A DNA stretch of 64,000 nt from Flavobacterium branchiarum (GCF_030409845.1 NZ_JAUFQQ010000003.1:806001-870000); one strand, 5' to 3'. Shown: positions 18,372 through 26,830, counted from the first letter of the stretch. Notes: generated from the letters alone by a model not told the origin. Made by a program: numbers and translations.

Positions 18372-19052
18372 TTGAAAAAAGCTTTAAAAATTATTGGCAA
18401 AATCCTACTTGGATTTGTTGCCTTTATCTTGCTGTATGTTATTCTTGCTTATTCTATTTCAAGAATTACAGTTGAGAGAGAACCAAATACGAAAGAAGAA
18501 GTTACGATTTATATCATGACTAATGGAGTTCATACTGATATTGTAGTTCCTACTCGAAACGAATTTATGGATTGGAGCAAAATGGTAAAGTATGAAAATA
18601 CAATATCTAAAGACACAACATATCAATATCTAGCAATGGGCTGGGGAGATAAAGGATTTTATTTAGAAACGCCAAACTGGTCAGATCTTAAAATTTCGAC
18701 TGCGCTTAAAGCAGCTTCAGGATTGAGTAATACGGCAATACATGCAACCTATTTTTCGAACATAAAAGAAAATGAAAGCTGTAAAAAAATTGTAATCAGC
18801 AAAGAGCAATACAGTCGCTTGGTAGATTATATTAAAAGCAGTTTCAAGAAAGATGAAAAGGGACAATTTATACACATCAAAACAGACCAGAACTACGGTA
18901 AAAGAGATGCTTTTTATGAAGGAACTGGAAGTTACAGTTTACTTCATACTTGCAATACATGGGCAAATAATGCACTAAAAGTAAGTGGACAAAAGTGTTG
19001 TTTCTGGACACCTATAGATTCGGCAATCTTTTCAAAATACGAAACAAATTAA
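18372..19052 (+). CDS. TIGR02117 / DUF2459 family membrane-anchored protein
   Basis: 226 residues beginning with a TTG codon (KKALKIIGKILLGF), followed by one membrane segment (about 8-30, LLGFVAFILLYVILAYSI). The soluble part matches the DUF2459 family: TIYIMTNGVHTDIVVP (about 45-60), MGWGDKGFYLETPNW and, towards the end, LLHTCNTWANNALKVSG with a conserved Cys/Asn/Thr/Trp group. Function unknown; the His/Cys pattern suggests a papain-like or acyl-transfer active site, which is inference. Possibly co-transcribed with the YiaA-like gene 27 bp downstream. Confidence 0.75.
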   Translation: MKKALKIIGKILLGFVAFILLYVILAYSISRITVEREPNTKEEVTIYIMTNGVHTDIVVPTRNEFMDWSKMVKYENTISKDTTYQYLAMGWGDKGFYLETPNWSDLKISTALKAASGLSNTAIHATYFSNIKENESCKKIVISKEQYSRLVDYIKSSFKKDEKGQFIHIKTDQNYGKRDAFYEGTGSYSLLHTCNTWANNALKVSGQKCCFWTPIDSAIFSKYETN

Positions 19053-19079
19053 TTAACCTATATAAAATTGAATTAAAAA

Positions 19080-19472
19080 ATGGTACAAAAAACGTCGAAT
19101 GCATTTGTTGCAGCATCTTGGATTGCTATGGGAGCAGGAATTATTGGTTATTTAGTAGGACTTGCAAGAGCTGAAATGTTATTAAATGAAAAAGGATATT
19201 ACTTCACGGTTTTAATGTTCGGATTGTTTGCAGTAATATCATTGCAAAAAAGTGTAAGAGATAAATTAGAAGGATTTCCTGTAACGGATATTTATTATGG
19301 AATTTGTTGGTTTGGCACAATTCTGTCAATTGCTTTATTGACAGCTGGATTGTGGAATGCTACGATTTTGCCTAGTGAAAAAGGATTTTATGCTTTTGCA
19401 TTTTTATTAGGGATTTTTGGTGCAATTGCAGTTCAAAAAAACACTAGAGATAATTTAGTTATTAAAGAATAA
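19080..19472 (+). CDS. YiaA/YiaB family inner membrane protein
   Basis: A 130-residue four-helix membrane protein made of two repeats of the YiaA/YiaB two-helix unit: [17 protein letters not shown] with [22 protein letters not shown], then [18 protein letters not shown] with [22 protein letters not shown]. Each repeat ends in the same QK(S/N)xRD word. E. coli YiaA has the same layout. Function unknown. It ends in front of a strong terminator at 19493-19543. Confidence 0.85.
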   Translation: MVQKTSNAFVAASWIAMGAGIIGYLVGLARAEMLLNEKGYYFTVLMFGLFAVISLQKSVRDKLEGFPVTDIYYGICWFGTILSIALLTAGLWNATILPSEKGFYAFAFLLGIFGAIAVQKNTRDNLVIKE

Positions 19473-19492
19473 AAAAAATACATTTACAATAG

Positions 19493-19550
19493 CGGTTTCA
19501 AACGATTTGAGTCATAGACTTATTTTATAATCGTTTGAAACCGTTTTGCT
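19493..19550 (+). terminator. intrinsic terminator after the YiaA-like gene
   Basis: Perfect 15-bp stem (CGGTTTCAAACGATT at 19493-19507 and its complement at 19529-19543) with a 21-nt loop and a T-rich tail. Confidence 0.8.
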
Positions 19551-19588
19551 TTTGCGAAAAACTTTAAATCTAAAAAAAAATCTTAGTT

Positions 19589-20287
19589 ATGAGAAAAATT
19601 GGGCTTGTTGGAGGTATTAGTTGGGTTTCTACCATTGATTATTACCGTTTTATTAATGAAGGAATAAATGAAAAATTAGGAGGACTTAATTTTGCAGAAT
19701 GCATCATTTATTCTTTAAATTTTGATGATTTTCAACGAAACAATACAGCCAATAATTGGGATGTAACATTCGAGCTAATAACAAATGCGTGTAAAAGCCT
19801 TGAGAAAAGTGGTGCCGAAGCAATTGTTTTATGTGCTAATACAGCACATGCAGTTGTAGAAAGAGTTGAGAAAGAAATTTCGCTGCCAATTATTCATGTT
19901 GCAACTGCTACGGCGACAGCAATAAATAAGATAGGATTAAAAAAGGTTGGTTTGTTGGGAACAAAATTCACCATGGAAATGGATTTTTATAAAGACAAAC
20001 TTGCAGAATATAATATTGAGACAGTTGTACCTTTTCTTCAGGATGAACGAGATTATATTCAGAAGACATTAAAAGAAGAATTAGGAAGAGGAATTATCAA
20101 TGAGCAAACCAAAAGAGCTTATATTATGGTGATTAATAAATTAATTGAAAACGGTGCCGAAGGAATTATTTTGGGTTGTACCGAAATTCCAATGCTTATA
20201 AGTCAGGATGATATTTCAGTTCCAGTTTTTGATACAACAAAAATTCATTCAGATGCAGCAGTGAAATTTGCGCTGTCATTAGATTAA
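19589..20287 (+). CDS. aspartate/glutamate racemase family protein
   Basis: Cofactor-independent amino acid racemase, 232 residues. Two-cysteine mechanism: Cys82 in LCANTAHA and Cys197 in LGCTEIPML, each supplying one acid/base. N-terminal KIGLVGGISWVSTIDYY is typical of the aspartate racemase (YgeA) branch, and NFDDFQ matches that group. The substrate may be Asp, Glu or another amino acid. It opens a tight + strand run with the cupin and TIM-barrel genes (gaps of 47 and 16 bp). Confidence 0.87.
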   Translation: MRKIGLVGGISWVSTIDYYRFINEGINEKLGGLNFAECIIYSLNFDDFQRNNTANNWDVTFELITNACKSLEKSGAEAIVLCANTAHAVVERVEKEISLPIIHVATATATAINKIGLKKVGLLGTKFTMEMDFYKDKLAEYNIETVVPFLQDERDYIQKTLKEELGRGIINEQTKRAYIMVINKLIENGAEGIILGCTEIPMLISQDDISVPVFDTTKIHSDAAVKFALSLD

Positions 20288-20334
20288 TGTTGAGGTAGTA
20301 ACAGACAGAAAAGTTAGACTAAAATACAGAAGTT

Positions 20335-20685
20335 ATGGAAAGTTTTGGAACAAGTGAAAAATTTCTTTTTAATGATGAAATTGAATGGGAAGTTGTTGGT
20401 GAAGGAATCAAGCGTAAAATAATGGCATATGATGACAGAGTAATGTTAGTTAATGTTCATTTTGAAAAAGGAGGTATTGGAGTGTTGCACGAACATTATC
20501 ACTCACAGGTTACCTATGTGGCAAGCGGAAAATTTGAAGTGACAATTGATAACGAAACTAAAACGCTAAAAGCGGGAGATAGTTTTTATATTCCGCCACA
20601 CGCCATACATGGAGTTGTTTGTCTAGAAAGCGGTTTACTAACAGATGTTTTCAGTCCTATTCGGGAAGACTTTATGAAAGGCTAA
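20335..20685 (+). CDS. kdgF: KdgF-like cupin
   Basis: Single cupin of 116 residues. Metal-site residues are His52, His54, Gln58 and His92 (LHEHYHSQ and PPHAIHG). The overall sequence (GEGIKRKIMAYDD, GKFEVTIDNETKTLKAGDSFYIPPHAIHGV, FSPIREDF) closely resembles KdgF, which converts 4,5-unsaturated monouronates from pectin or alginate to linear ketouronates. Asp104, Phe106 and Arg110 in the C-terminal DVFSPIRED correspond in spacing to the KdgF catalytic group as I remember it. No polysaccharide lyase or uronate genes are in the window, so the pathway is unproven. Confidence 0.75.
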   Translation: MESFGTSEKFLFNDEIEWEVVGEGIKRKIMAYDDRVMLVNVHFEKGGIGVLHEHYHSQVTYVASGKFEVTIDNETKTLKAGDSFYIPPHAIHGVVCLESGLLTDVFSPIREDFMKG

Positions 20686-20701
20686 TTAATCATCTAAAAA
20701 T

Positions 20702-21574
20702 ATGATTTCAAGAAGAAACTTTATAATCAATACAGGAATGGCTACGGCCACAGTTTGTTTAATTCCTTCATTTGCGTTTGCTTTAAATAAAAGGGCAATT
20801 GGATTACAGTTATATACTTTGCGGAATGAATTACCAAATGATGTAAAAGGAACTTTAGAGAAAGTGGCACAAGCTGGATATACAGCAGTTGAACTATATG
20901 GTTTCTCAATTAAAGATCAGTTTTGGGGATTGTCATCTGAAGAATTAAAAAAACTATTAGATGCAAATGGATTAAAAGCAGTAAGTGGACATTACAGTTT
21001 AGGAACTTTTTTCTATGACGGCAACACCACAGAACTTGAAGCGGCTATAAAAGCAGCAAAAGTTTTAAAAAGTGAATATATAACAGTTCCTTGGTTAGAC
21101 GAAAGCTTAAGAAGAAGTGTTGACGATTATAAAAAAATAGCTTCATTGCTAAATAAGGCTGGAGGAATTTGTAAAAAAGCAGGTTTGAAATTAGCCTATC
21201 ACAATCATGATTTTGAGTTTAAAAAATATGATAATATAACAGGTTATGAAATTCTACTAAAAGAGACGGATAGAAATTTAGTTTATTTTGAAATGGATTT
21301 ATATTGGGTAGTATATTCTAAAATTAATCAGATAGAACTGTTTCGGCAAAATCCCGGCCGCTTTGCGATGTGGCATGTAAAAGATATGGATAAAAGCGAT
21401 GCCACTTTAAATACAGAGATTGGTTCAGGAAGCATAGATTTTAAATCTATTTTTGAAGAAGCCAAGCTTTCAGGAATGAAGCACTTTTTCGTAGAACAAG
21501 AAACAAATTATATGCCGAATGAAATTGCGTCAATAAAAACGAGCTGTGAATTTATAGTAAAAGAGCTAATTTAG
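20702..21574 (+). CDS. sugar phosphate isomerase/epimerase-like TIM barrel, exported
   Basis: 290 residues of the xylose-isomerase-like TIM-barrel (AP endonuclease 2) family. A signal peptide with a Tat-like SRRNFI start (1-27) suggests export. Barrel marks: IGLQLYTLRNELP (about 33-45), GYTAVELYGF, VSGHYSLG (about 97), LKLAYHNHDFEF (about 163-174, metal His), FEMDLYWV (metal Glu/Asp), MWHVKDMD and FVEQET (last metal Glu). Such proteins often act on sugars or inositols; the substrate is unknown. Sixteen bp behind the KdgF-like cupin, so likely one operon. Confidence 0.82.
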   Translation: MISRRNFIINTGMATATVCLIPSFAFALNKRAIGLQLYTLRNELPNDVKGTLEKVAQAGYTAVELYGFSIKDQFWGLSSEELKKLLDANGLKAVSGHYSLGTFFYDGNTTELEAAIKAAKVLKSEYITVPWLDESLRRSVDDYKKIASLLNKAGGICKKAGLKLAYHNHDFEFKKYDNITGYEILLKETDRNLVYFEMDLYWVVYSKINQIELFRQNPGRFAMWHVKDMDKSDATLNTEIGSGSIDFKSIFEEAKLSGMKHFFVEQETNYMPNEIASIKTSCEFIVKELI

Positions 21575-21642
21575 GCTTTTGAAGCATAGAAAGTTAAGGT
21601 TGGTAGAAGTCCTTTTGGGGAATTTTATGCTTTTTTTAAAGT

Positions 21643-21670
21643 TTTGTTAAAAATTAGAGTAGTATTTTTG
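21643..21670 (+). promoter_or_regulatory. promoter-like sequence before the MFS gene
   Basis: TTTG at 21643-21646, a 16-bp gap and TATTTTTG at 21663-21670, only 4 bp before the ATG at 21675. If used, the transcript would be nearly leaderless. Confidence 0.4.
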
Positions 21671-21674
21671 CAAA

Positions 21675-22835
21675 ATGAATTTATCCAAAACTAGTGTCAT
21701 GTTTATGGCAGTTTGCACTGGACTTATAGTTGCAAACCTTTATTATTGTCAGCCTTTAATTGTTTTAATTGCCAATGAATTTAAGATTCCTGAAGCCGAT
21801 GCAGGAACAATAACTTATCTTACCCAAGCAGGTTACGCTATTGGCCTCTTTTTTATGGTGCCACTTGGTGATAAAATTGAGCGTAAAAAACAAATTTTGA
21901 TTACCACGCTTGCAACTGTTGTTGCTTTAGTTATTGCGGCAACTGCCCAAAGCTTTTTAGTTTTAGAAATTGCTTCCCTTCTTATCGGAATCACATCAAT
22001 AGTTCCGCAGTTAATTTTGCCTTTGGCAGCTTCATTGAGTGATCCTGGTGAACGAGGTAAAGTAATAGGAACAATTATGAGCGGTTTGCTAGTTGGAATT
22101 TTATTATCGAGAACTTTAAGCGGAATTATAGGAGAGTTTATGGGGTGGAGATCAATGTTTTGGATCGCAGCAGGGATATGTTTACTTCTCTTTTTTGTTA
22201 TGCAAAAACAATTTCCGTACAACAAACCAGTATTTCATGGTTCATACGGGCAATTACTACAATCACTTTTTACACTTATTAAGACACAACCTTTATTAAG
22301 AGAAGCAACTTTAATTAACGCATTTTGTTTTGCGCAATTTGGAGCTTTTTGGACAACAATGGTATTGTTATTATCCGATGCTCCTTTTCATTTTACTAGC
22401 TCAACAATTGGTCTTTTTGGTATAGTTGGTGCCACAGGGGCTTTAGCAGCTCCATTAGTTGGAAGGTTAGGAGATAAAGGAAATTCAAGAATTGCTGTAG
22501 GATACGGTTGTTTAATGATGTTAATTAGTTTTATTATTTTCTACTTTTCAGGAAGCAGCATAGTAGGGATCATTATCGGAATCGTTTGTATCGATATAGG
22601 AATTCAAGGAGTTCATATTTCAAACCAAACAAGAGTTTATTCATTGCTACCAGAAGCTAGAAATAGATTAAATACAGTATTTATGTCATTTAGCTTTCTA
22701 GGAACAGCGGCAGGTTCAGCTTATGGATTGTTTTTATGGAAATTAGGAGGCTGGCATGCGGTAACTATAGGATGTGCTGTTTTAGCATTATTGGCATTAA
22801 CAGTTTATGGCTTAACATACAAATCTAAAAAATAG
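21675..22835 (+). CDS. MFS transporter (12 TM)
   Basis: 386-residue major facilitator with about 12 hydrophobic helices. Motif A is seen as PLGDKIERKKQIL (about 58-70) between helices 2 and 3, and a partial repeat GRLGDKGNSRIAVG in the second half. The N-terminus (CTGLIVANLYYCQPLIVLIA) resembles the YdhP/arabinose-efflux-like group of drug or sugar exporters. Substrate unknown. Transcribed alone or with the PPIase gene 60 bp downstream. Confidence 0.88.
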   Translation: MNLSKTSVMFMAVCTGLIVANLYYCQPLIVLIANEFKIPEADAGTITYLTQAGYAIGLFFMVPLGDKIERKKQILITTLATVVALVIAATAQSFLVLEIASLLIGITSIVPQLILPLAASLSDPGERGKVIGTIMSGLLVGILLSRTLSGIIGEFMGWRSMFWIAAGICLLLFFVMQKQFPYNKPVFHGSYGQLLQSLFTLIKTQPLLREATLINAFCFAQFGAFWTTMVLLLSDAPFHFTSSTIGLFGIVGATGALAAPLVGRLGDKGNSRIAVGYGCLMMLISFIIFYFSGSSIVGIIIGIVCIDIGIQGVHISNQTRVYSLLPEARNRLNTVFMSFSFLGTAAGSAYGLFLWKLGGWHAVTIGCAVLALLALTVYGLTYKSKK

Positions 22836-22864
22836 AAAGAATAAACGAATATCAAATTAATTCG

Positions 22865-22872
22865 TAAATTTG
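22865..22872 (+). promoter_or_regulatory. TAnnTTTG -7 element before the PPIase gene
   Basis: TAAATTTG 23 bp before the ATG at 22896; no clear -33 TTG. Confidence 0.4.
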
Positions 22873-22895
22873 CAAATCAATAAAAAATAGAAACA

Positions 22896-23828
22896 ATGGA
22901 AAACGGAATATACGCTAAATTCAATACCTCAAAAGGTGCGATTTTAGTAAAATTAGCTCACGATTTAACACCAGGAACCGTAGGGAATTTTGTAGCTCTT
23001 GCAGAAGGAAATATGGAAAATAAGGTAAAGCCACAAGGAACTAAATTTTATGATGGATTAACATTCCATAGAGTTATTCCAGATTTTATGATTCAAGGTG
23101 GTTGTCCTAAAGGAACAGGTACAGGAGATCCAGGATACAAATTTGATGATGAATTTCACCCAAGTTTAAAACACGATCGTCCAGGAGTTTTGGCAATGGC
23201 AAATTCTGGACCTGGGACTAATGGTTCTCAATTTTACATTACTCACGTTCCTACTTCTTGGTTAGACGGGAAACATACTGTTTTTGGTCACGTTGTAGAA
23301 GGTCAAGATATTGTTGATTCAATTGCTCAAGGTGATGAATTAACTAATGTTGAAATCGTAAGAGTAGGTGAAGAAGCTGAAAAATGGAATGCTATCGAAG
23401 CTTTTATTACTTTTAAAGGAGCTCGTAATAAGCGTGATGCTGCTATGAAAGCTGAGGCTGAAGCTGCAATGGAAAAATTGGCTGCTGGTTTTGCAAAAAC
23501 AGATAGCGGTTTACGTTACCAATTTATCCAAAAAGGGGATGGTAAACAAGCAGAAAACGGTAAAACTGTAGCTGTTCACTACGAAGGTTCATTAGAGAAT
23601 GGTAAAGTATTTGATTCTTCTTACCCAAGAAAAAAACCAATCGAGTTTAGACTAGGTCAAGGTCAAGTTATCGAAGGTTGGGATGAAGGAATTGCTTTAT
23701 TGAAAGTTGGAGACAAAGCACGTTTCGTAATTCCATCTCATTTAGGATACGGCCCATCTGGAGCAGGTGGAGTTATTCCACCAAACGCAACTTTAATTTT
23801 CGACGTTGAATTAATGGACGTTAAGTAA
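22896..23828 (+). CDS. cyclophilin-FKBP fusion peptidyl-prolyl isomerase
   Basis: 310 residues with two unrelated prolyl isomerase folds in one chain. N-terminal cyclophilin (about 1-165): FHRVIPDFMIQGGCP (catalytic Arg), GTNGSQFYITHVPTSWLDGKHTVFG pattern. A helical linker (about 170-200, Ala/Glu-rich) leads to a C-terminal FKBP domain (about 205-310): VAVHYEGSLENGKVFDSS, GQVIEGWDEG, ARFVIPSHLGYG. No signal peptide, so cytoplasmic. Dual-family immunophilins in this order are known from flavobacteria. Well-made palindromic terminator downstream. Confidence 0.93.
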   Translation: MENGIYAKFNTSKGAILVKLAHDLTPGTVGNFVALAEGNMENKVKPQGTKFYDGLTFHRVIPDFMIQGGCPKGTGTGDPGYKFDDEFHPSLKHDRPGVLAMANSGPGTNGSQFYITHVPTSWLDGKHTVFGHVVEGQDIVDSIAQGDELTNVEIVRVGEEAEKWNAIEAFITFKGARNKRDAAMKAEAEAAMEKLAAGFAKTDSGLRYQFIQKGDGKQAENGKTVAVHYEGSLENGKVFDSSYPRKKPIEFRLGQGQVIEGWDEGIALLKVGDKARFVIPSHLGYGPSGAGGVIPPNATLIFDVELMDVK

Positions 23829-23864
23829 TAAAAAATACATAAAATTATATTTTATAACATTGGA

Positions 23865-23895
23865 ATCCCAAAGCGAGAGTTTTGGGATTTTTTTT
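23865..23895 (+). terminator. intrinsic terminator after the PPIase gene
   Basis: 8-bp stem ATCCCAAA / TTTGGGAT (23865-23872, 23881-23888) and a following run of Ts. Confidence 0.8.
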
Positions 23896-23919
23896 ATATT
23901 TACTCCAAAAAAACTAAAA

Positions 23920-24222
23920 ATGAAATCAAGAATTTTAACTGTAGCAGTCTTAGTTGTTATTGTGTTTTCGTGTGCTACGAAAAAAGAAGCTCCTAAAGTT
24001 GTAGATGTTGTTGAACCCGTAAAATCTGTAGAATCAATTCCTGTAGTCGCTTCAGGGCAGAGTCTTTATGATAAAAATTGTGGTGGTTGTCATAAGCTAT
24101 ACAAGCCTACTGCGTTTTCAAAAGAAGATTGGAAACCTATCTTAGTACGTATGCAAAAGAAAGCGCATCTTGACGATGTAGATATGGCTTTGATTTCAGA
24201 TTATATTTCTTCTCAATTGTAA
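23920..24222 (+). CDS. small cytochrome c-type lipoprotein
   Basis: 100 residues starting MKSRILTVAVLVVIVFSCAT; Cys18 is a lipobox Cys. One heme-c site, Cys54-G-G-Cys57-His58, with Met78 (LVRMQKKA) as the probable distal ligand; ISDYISSQL is the usual C-terminal helix. Likely a membrane-tethered single-heme electron carrier in the periplasm. The frame is open 20 codons upstream, but that part overlaps the preceding terminator, so the ATG before the signal peptide is used. Confidence 0.8.
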   Translation: MKSRILTVAVLVVIVFSCATKKEAPKVVDVVEPVKSVESIPVVASGQSLYDKNCGGCHKLYKPTAFSKEDWKPILVRMQKKAHLDDVDMALISDYISSQL

Positions 24223-24298
24223 AAAAAAGATATATTATAATCCATATTATTAACTATTCAGTGAGTAACTGGGTAGTTTTTTTATTTTAAATAAGACA

Positions 24299-24328
24299 TA
24301 AAAAAACACCTTCACGAATGAGGTGTTT
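24299..24328 (-). terminator. intrinsic terminator of the Rnk/GreA-like gene
   Basis: Stem AACACCT / AGGTGTT around a short loop, with seven Ts on the minus strand directly after the stop codon at 24334. Confidence 0.7.
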
Positions 24329-24333
24329 AAAAA

Positions 24334-24732
24334 TTATTGATTGCTTACAGGTAGCGCGTTAGATACAGTAATTATTTTCAAAGTTTTTATTCCAGCAGGT
24401 AATTCCCAATCAACTTCGTCATTTTCTTTAAAGCCAATTATAGCAACACTTAAAGGTGCTAGGATAGAAATTCTTCCTTCTTTTACGTCAGCATTTGAAG
24501 GTAAAACAATTTGAATTTTCATTTGTTTGTTTGCTTTAACATCTTCGATGGTAACGTGTGAATTGATTCTTATTATCGAATTGTCTAGCGTGTCTCCTTT
24601 GCTAACAATAGCTCTGTCTAATTCTTGAGCAAGTTGACCAGCTTCTTTAGAGTTTGTTGAGTTTTTACTCTTTAAGATCAATTCTCTTAAGAGTTGATAA
24701 TCTGTTGTACAGAAAGTAGGTATTGGTTTCAT
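24334..24732 (-). CDS. GreA/GreB-type C-terminal domain protein (Rnk-like)
   Basis: 132 residues. An N-terminal helical part (about 1-50, DYQLLRELILKSKN, AGQLAQELDRAIV) precedes an FKBP-like GreA/B C-terminal domain (about 50-125: IIRINSHVTIEDVK, ADVKEGRISILAPLSVAIIGFKENDEVDWELPAG pattern). The size and short N-terminus match Rnk and related RNA-polymerase binding factors rather than true GreA, because the long acidic-tipped coiled coil is missing. Probably binds RNA polymerase in the secondary channel; role unknown. Confidence 0.8.
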   Translation of the reverse strand: MKPIPTFCTTDYQLLRELILKSKNSTNSKEAGQLAQELDRAIVSKGDTLDNSIIRINSHVTIEDVKANKQMKIQIVLPSNADVKEGRISILAPLSVAIIGFKENDEVDWELPAGIKTLKIITVSNALPVSNQ

Positions 24733-25130
24733 ATCTATTGTGTGTGTTTATTTGAATAAGATTTTATTTTAGGCAATCTCAAAAGCCTAGTATTTGTTTT
24801 AAATTGAAATACAGATTTATTTATATTGTAAATGCGAAATTTGAGAAACTCTAAAATGAGAAGTAAATTGTATGCTTTAATACAAAGAGGAATCTTTGTA
24901 AGTAAAACAAATAATTAAATTTTAAAGTGTAATCCTCCGCCTGAAAGAAAAAATTGAAATAGACGGAGGCCTAATTAACGAAGGCCTTGGTGTGCGAATT
25001 TAATACAACGACACGTGGTTTTCTTGTAAAAGAAAACAACAACGTAATAACCGTCAATTGTATAATGCTCAACATGAGGATGATTTATTATGATTTACAA
25101 AGTTAATCAAAGTTTTTTAATCAATAGACT
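24733..25130. other. intergenic region with candidate small RNA or peptide
   Basis: 398 bp without an obvious gene. On the minus strand TAACTTTG (25098-25105) with TTG 16 bp upstream resembles a promoter. Downstream of it are a 34-codon frame with ATG (24971-25075, starting MLSIIQLTVITLLFSF), a GTTTTCT/AGAAAAC hairpin, and the complementary words CCTCCGCC (about 24935) and GACGGAGG (about 24960). A perfect 8-bp inverted repeat TACAAAGA / TCTTTGTA with a GGAA loop lies at 24881-24900. No known RNA family recognised. Confidence 0.3.
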
Positions 25131-25685
25131 TTATTTCCATTTAATATTGCAACCCATACTTGGTTTCTGAGGATTCTTGATATTTCGGTTGTAAATTAAG
25201 GAGTCTATAGCATTTCTTAAGTCGCTTCCGCTAAGGGTAATTCCATTGCCAGGTCTTGAATCGTCAAGTTGTCCTCGATAAAATAATTTGTCTTGATTAT
25301 CAAATAAGAAAAAATCAGGAGTGCACGCAGCATCGTAAGCTTTGGCTACTTCTTGACTCTCATCATATAAATAAGGGAAGTCCATTTTATGGGTAAATGC
25401 AAACTCTGTCATTAATTCGGGACTATCTTCAGGATATTTTGTTACATCATTACTAGAAATTGCAACAACTCCTATTCCCTGTACGCGATAATCGTTGGCA
25501 ATCATGACAATTTCTTCTATTACATGTAATACATAGGGACAATGATTGCATATAAACATAACAAGAGTTCCTTTTGTACCTTTTATATCGTCATAAGAAT
25601 ATTCAAAATTAGAATTAGTGTCCTTTAATTTAAATTTCGGAGCCAAAGTACCTAGTGGTAACATGTTTGAAAGAGTCTTTGCCAT
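25131..25685 (-). CDS. thioredoxin-fold redoxin
   Basis: 184-residue AhpC/TSA-Redoxin family protein. Cys46 and Cys49 in FICNHCPYVLHV form the CxxC pair, preceded by GTLAPKFKLKDTNS and followed by VVAISSNDVTKYPEDSP, PYLYDESQEVAKAYDAACTP (cis-Pro) and DSRPGNG. No signal peptide, so cytoplasmic. This group (CNHCPY) is common in Bacteroidetes and cyanobacteria; partner unknown, thiol reductase or peroxiredoxin-like activity is inferred. Confidence 0.87.
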   Translation of the reverse strand: MAKTLSNMLPLGTLAPKFKLKDTNSNFEYSYDDIKGTKGTLVMFICNHCPYVLHVIEEIVMIANDYRVQGIGVVAISSNDVTKYPEDSPELMTEFAFTHKMDFPYLYDESQEVAKAYDAACTPDFFLFDNQDKLFYRGQLDDSRPGNGITLSGSDLRNAIDSLIYNRNIKNPQKPSMGCNIKWK

Positions 25686-25812
25686 TTTTTATAAGTAAAT
25701 TGATTATTCAAATTTAACTTTAAAAATCTGCAAAAGAGGGTATAAGTGCAAAAAAATATCCAAAGAAGCTTTTAGGGAAATGGATTCAGCTCTTTGGATA
25801 TTTATTAGTGAT

Positions 25813-26706
25813 TTATGAATTTATAAAATTTAGTAAATCGGCATTCAGTCTGTCTCTTTCTGTGTAAAATAAACCATGAGGTTCCCCTTCATAAACGATA
25901 TAAGTATTGTCTTTAATTATCTGAGCGGCTTTTTTAGAGGTAAGTTCAATAGGAACTATTCTGTCGGCATCTCCATGAATAATTAAGGTTGGTACATTTA
26001 CTGCGTTCAGTTCATCTCTAAAATCTGTTGTAGAAAATGATTCAGCGCATTTTAATGTAGCCCTTGGTGAGGCAACTGCGCATAGGGAGTTATAATATTC
26101 CATCAACGAATTGCTTAATGGTCGGTTTATGATGGTTACTCCAAAGAAAGTTTTTCCAAAAGTGTTTATAAATTCAATTCTGTCTTCTTTAATTGCATTT
26201 GCAGTAGCATCATTCTTTTCTTTAGGATGTCCATCAGGATTATCTTCCGTTTTTAGTAAAAAAGGAATAATTGAAGAAATTAGAGCAGCTTTTGTTACGC
26301 CTTTTCCACCATGACGGCTAAAATAGCGAACTACTTCGCCACCACCCATCGAAAATCCTACTAGTGTAGCATCTTCTAGTTCCAGTTGCTCGATAATTTG
26401 TTTAAGATCATCAGTTAGGCTGTCATAATCGTATCCATCCCAAGGTTGTGATGATTTACCAAATCCACGGCGATCATAGGCAATTACTCTAAAATTATTT
26501 TGAACTAAAAAATCGATTTGGTATTCCCACATTTCATTAGAAAGTGGCCAACCATGAATAAGAATAACGGGTTTTCCTTGACCGTAATCTTTTACATATA
26601 GTTTTACATTCGGTGCTGTTTCTATATATTTGTCTGTAGATGGCTGTGTGATATCAAACTTGGAGTCCCTAAGAGATTGATTAGTATTGTTTTGAATCTT
26701 TTCCAT
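25813..26706 (-). CDS. alpha/beta hydrolase (haloperoxidase/esterase type)
   Basis: 297 residues. Oxyanion segment LIHGWPLSN (about 49-57), nucleophile elbow GFSMGGG with Ser119, acid Asp248 in IIHGDADRIVP, and His277 in EGEPHGLF. This is the non-heme chloroperoxidase/arylesterase branch. About 30 extra N-terminal residues lack a signal sequence. No metal or cofactor is expected. Natural substrate unknown. Stands alone. Confidence 0.88.
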   Translation of the reverse strand: MEKIQNNTNQSLRDSKFDITQPSTDKYIETAPNVKLYVKDYGQGKPVILIHGWPLSNEMWEYQIDFLVQNNFRVIAYDRRGFGKSSQPWDGYDYDSLTDDLKQIIEQLELEDATLVGFSMGGGEVVRYFSRHGGKGVTKAALISSIIPFLLKTEDNPDGHPKEKNDATANAIKEDRIEFINTFGKTFFGVTIINRPLSNSLMEYYNSLCAVASPRATLKCAESFSTTDFRDELNAVNVPTLIIHGDADRIVPIELTSKKAAQIIKDNTYIVYEGEPHGLFYTERDRLNADLLNFINS

Positions 26707-26830
26707 TTTTATAATTTTATAATTTACTTCTGTAAAAGTACCAGCTAAGAGAAAAACATGTGTTATAGAATTAATCGTAATACTTATAATATTAAAGGGT
26801 TGTAAATAAATAATTTAATAAAATAAAGAA

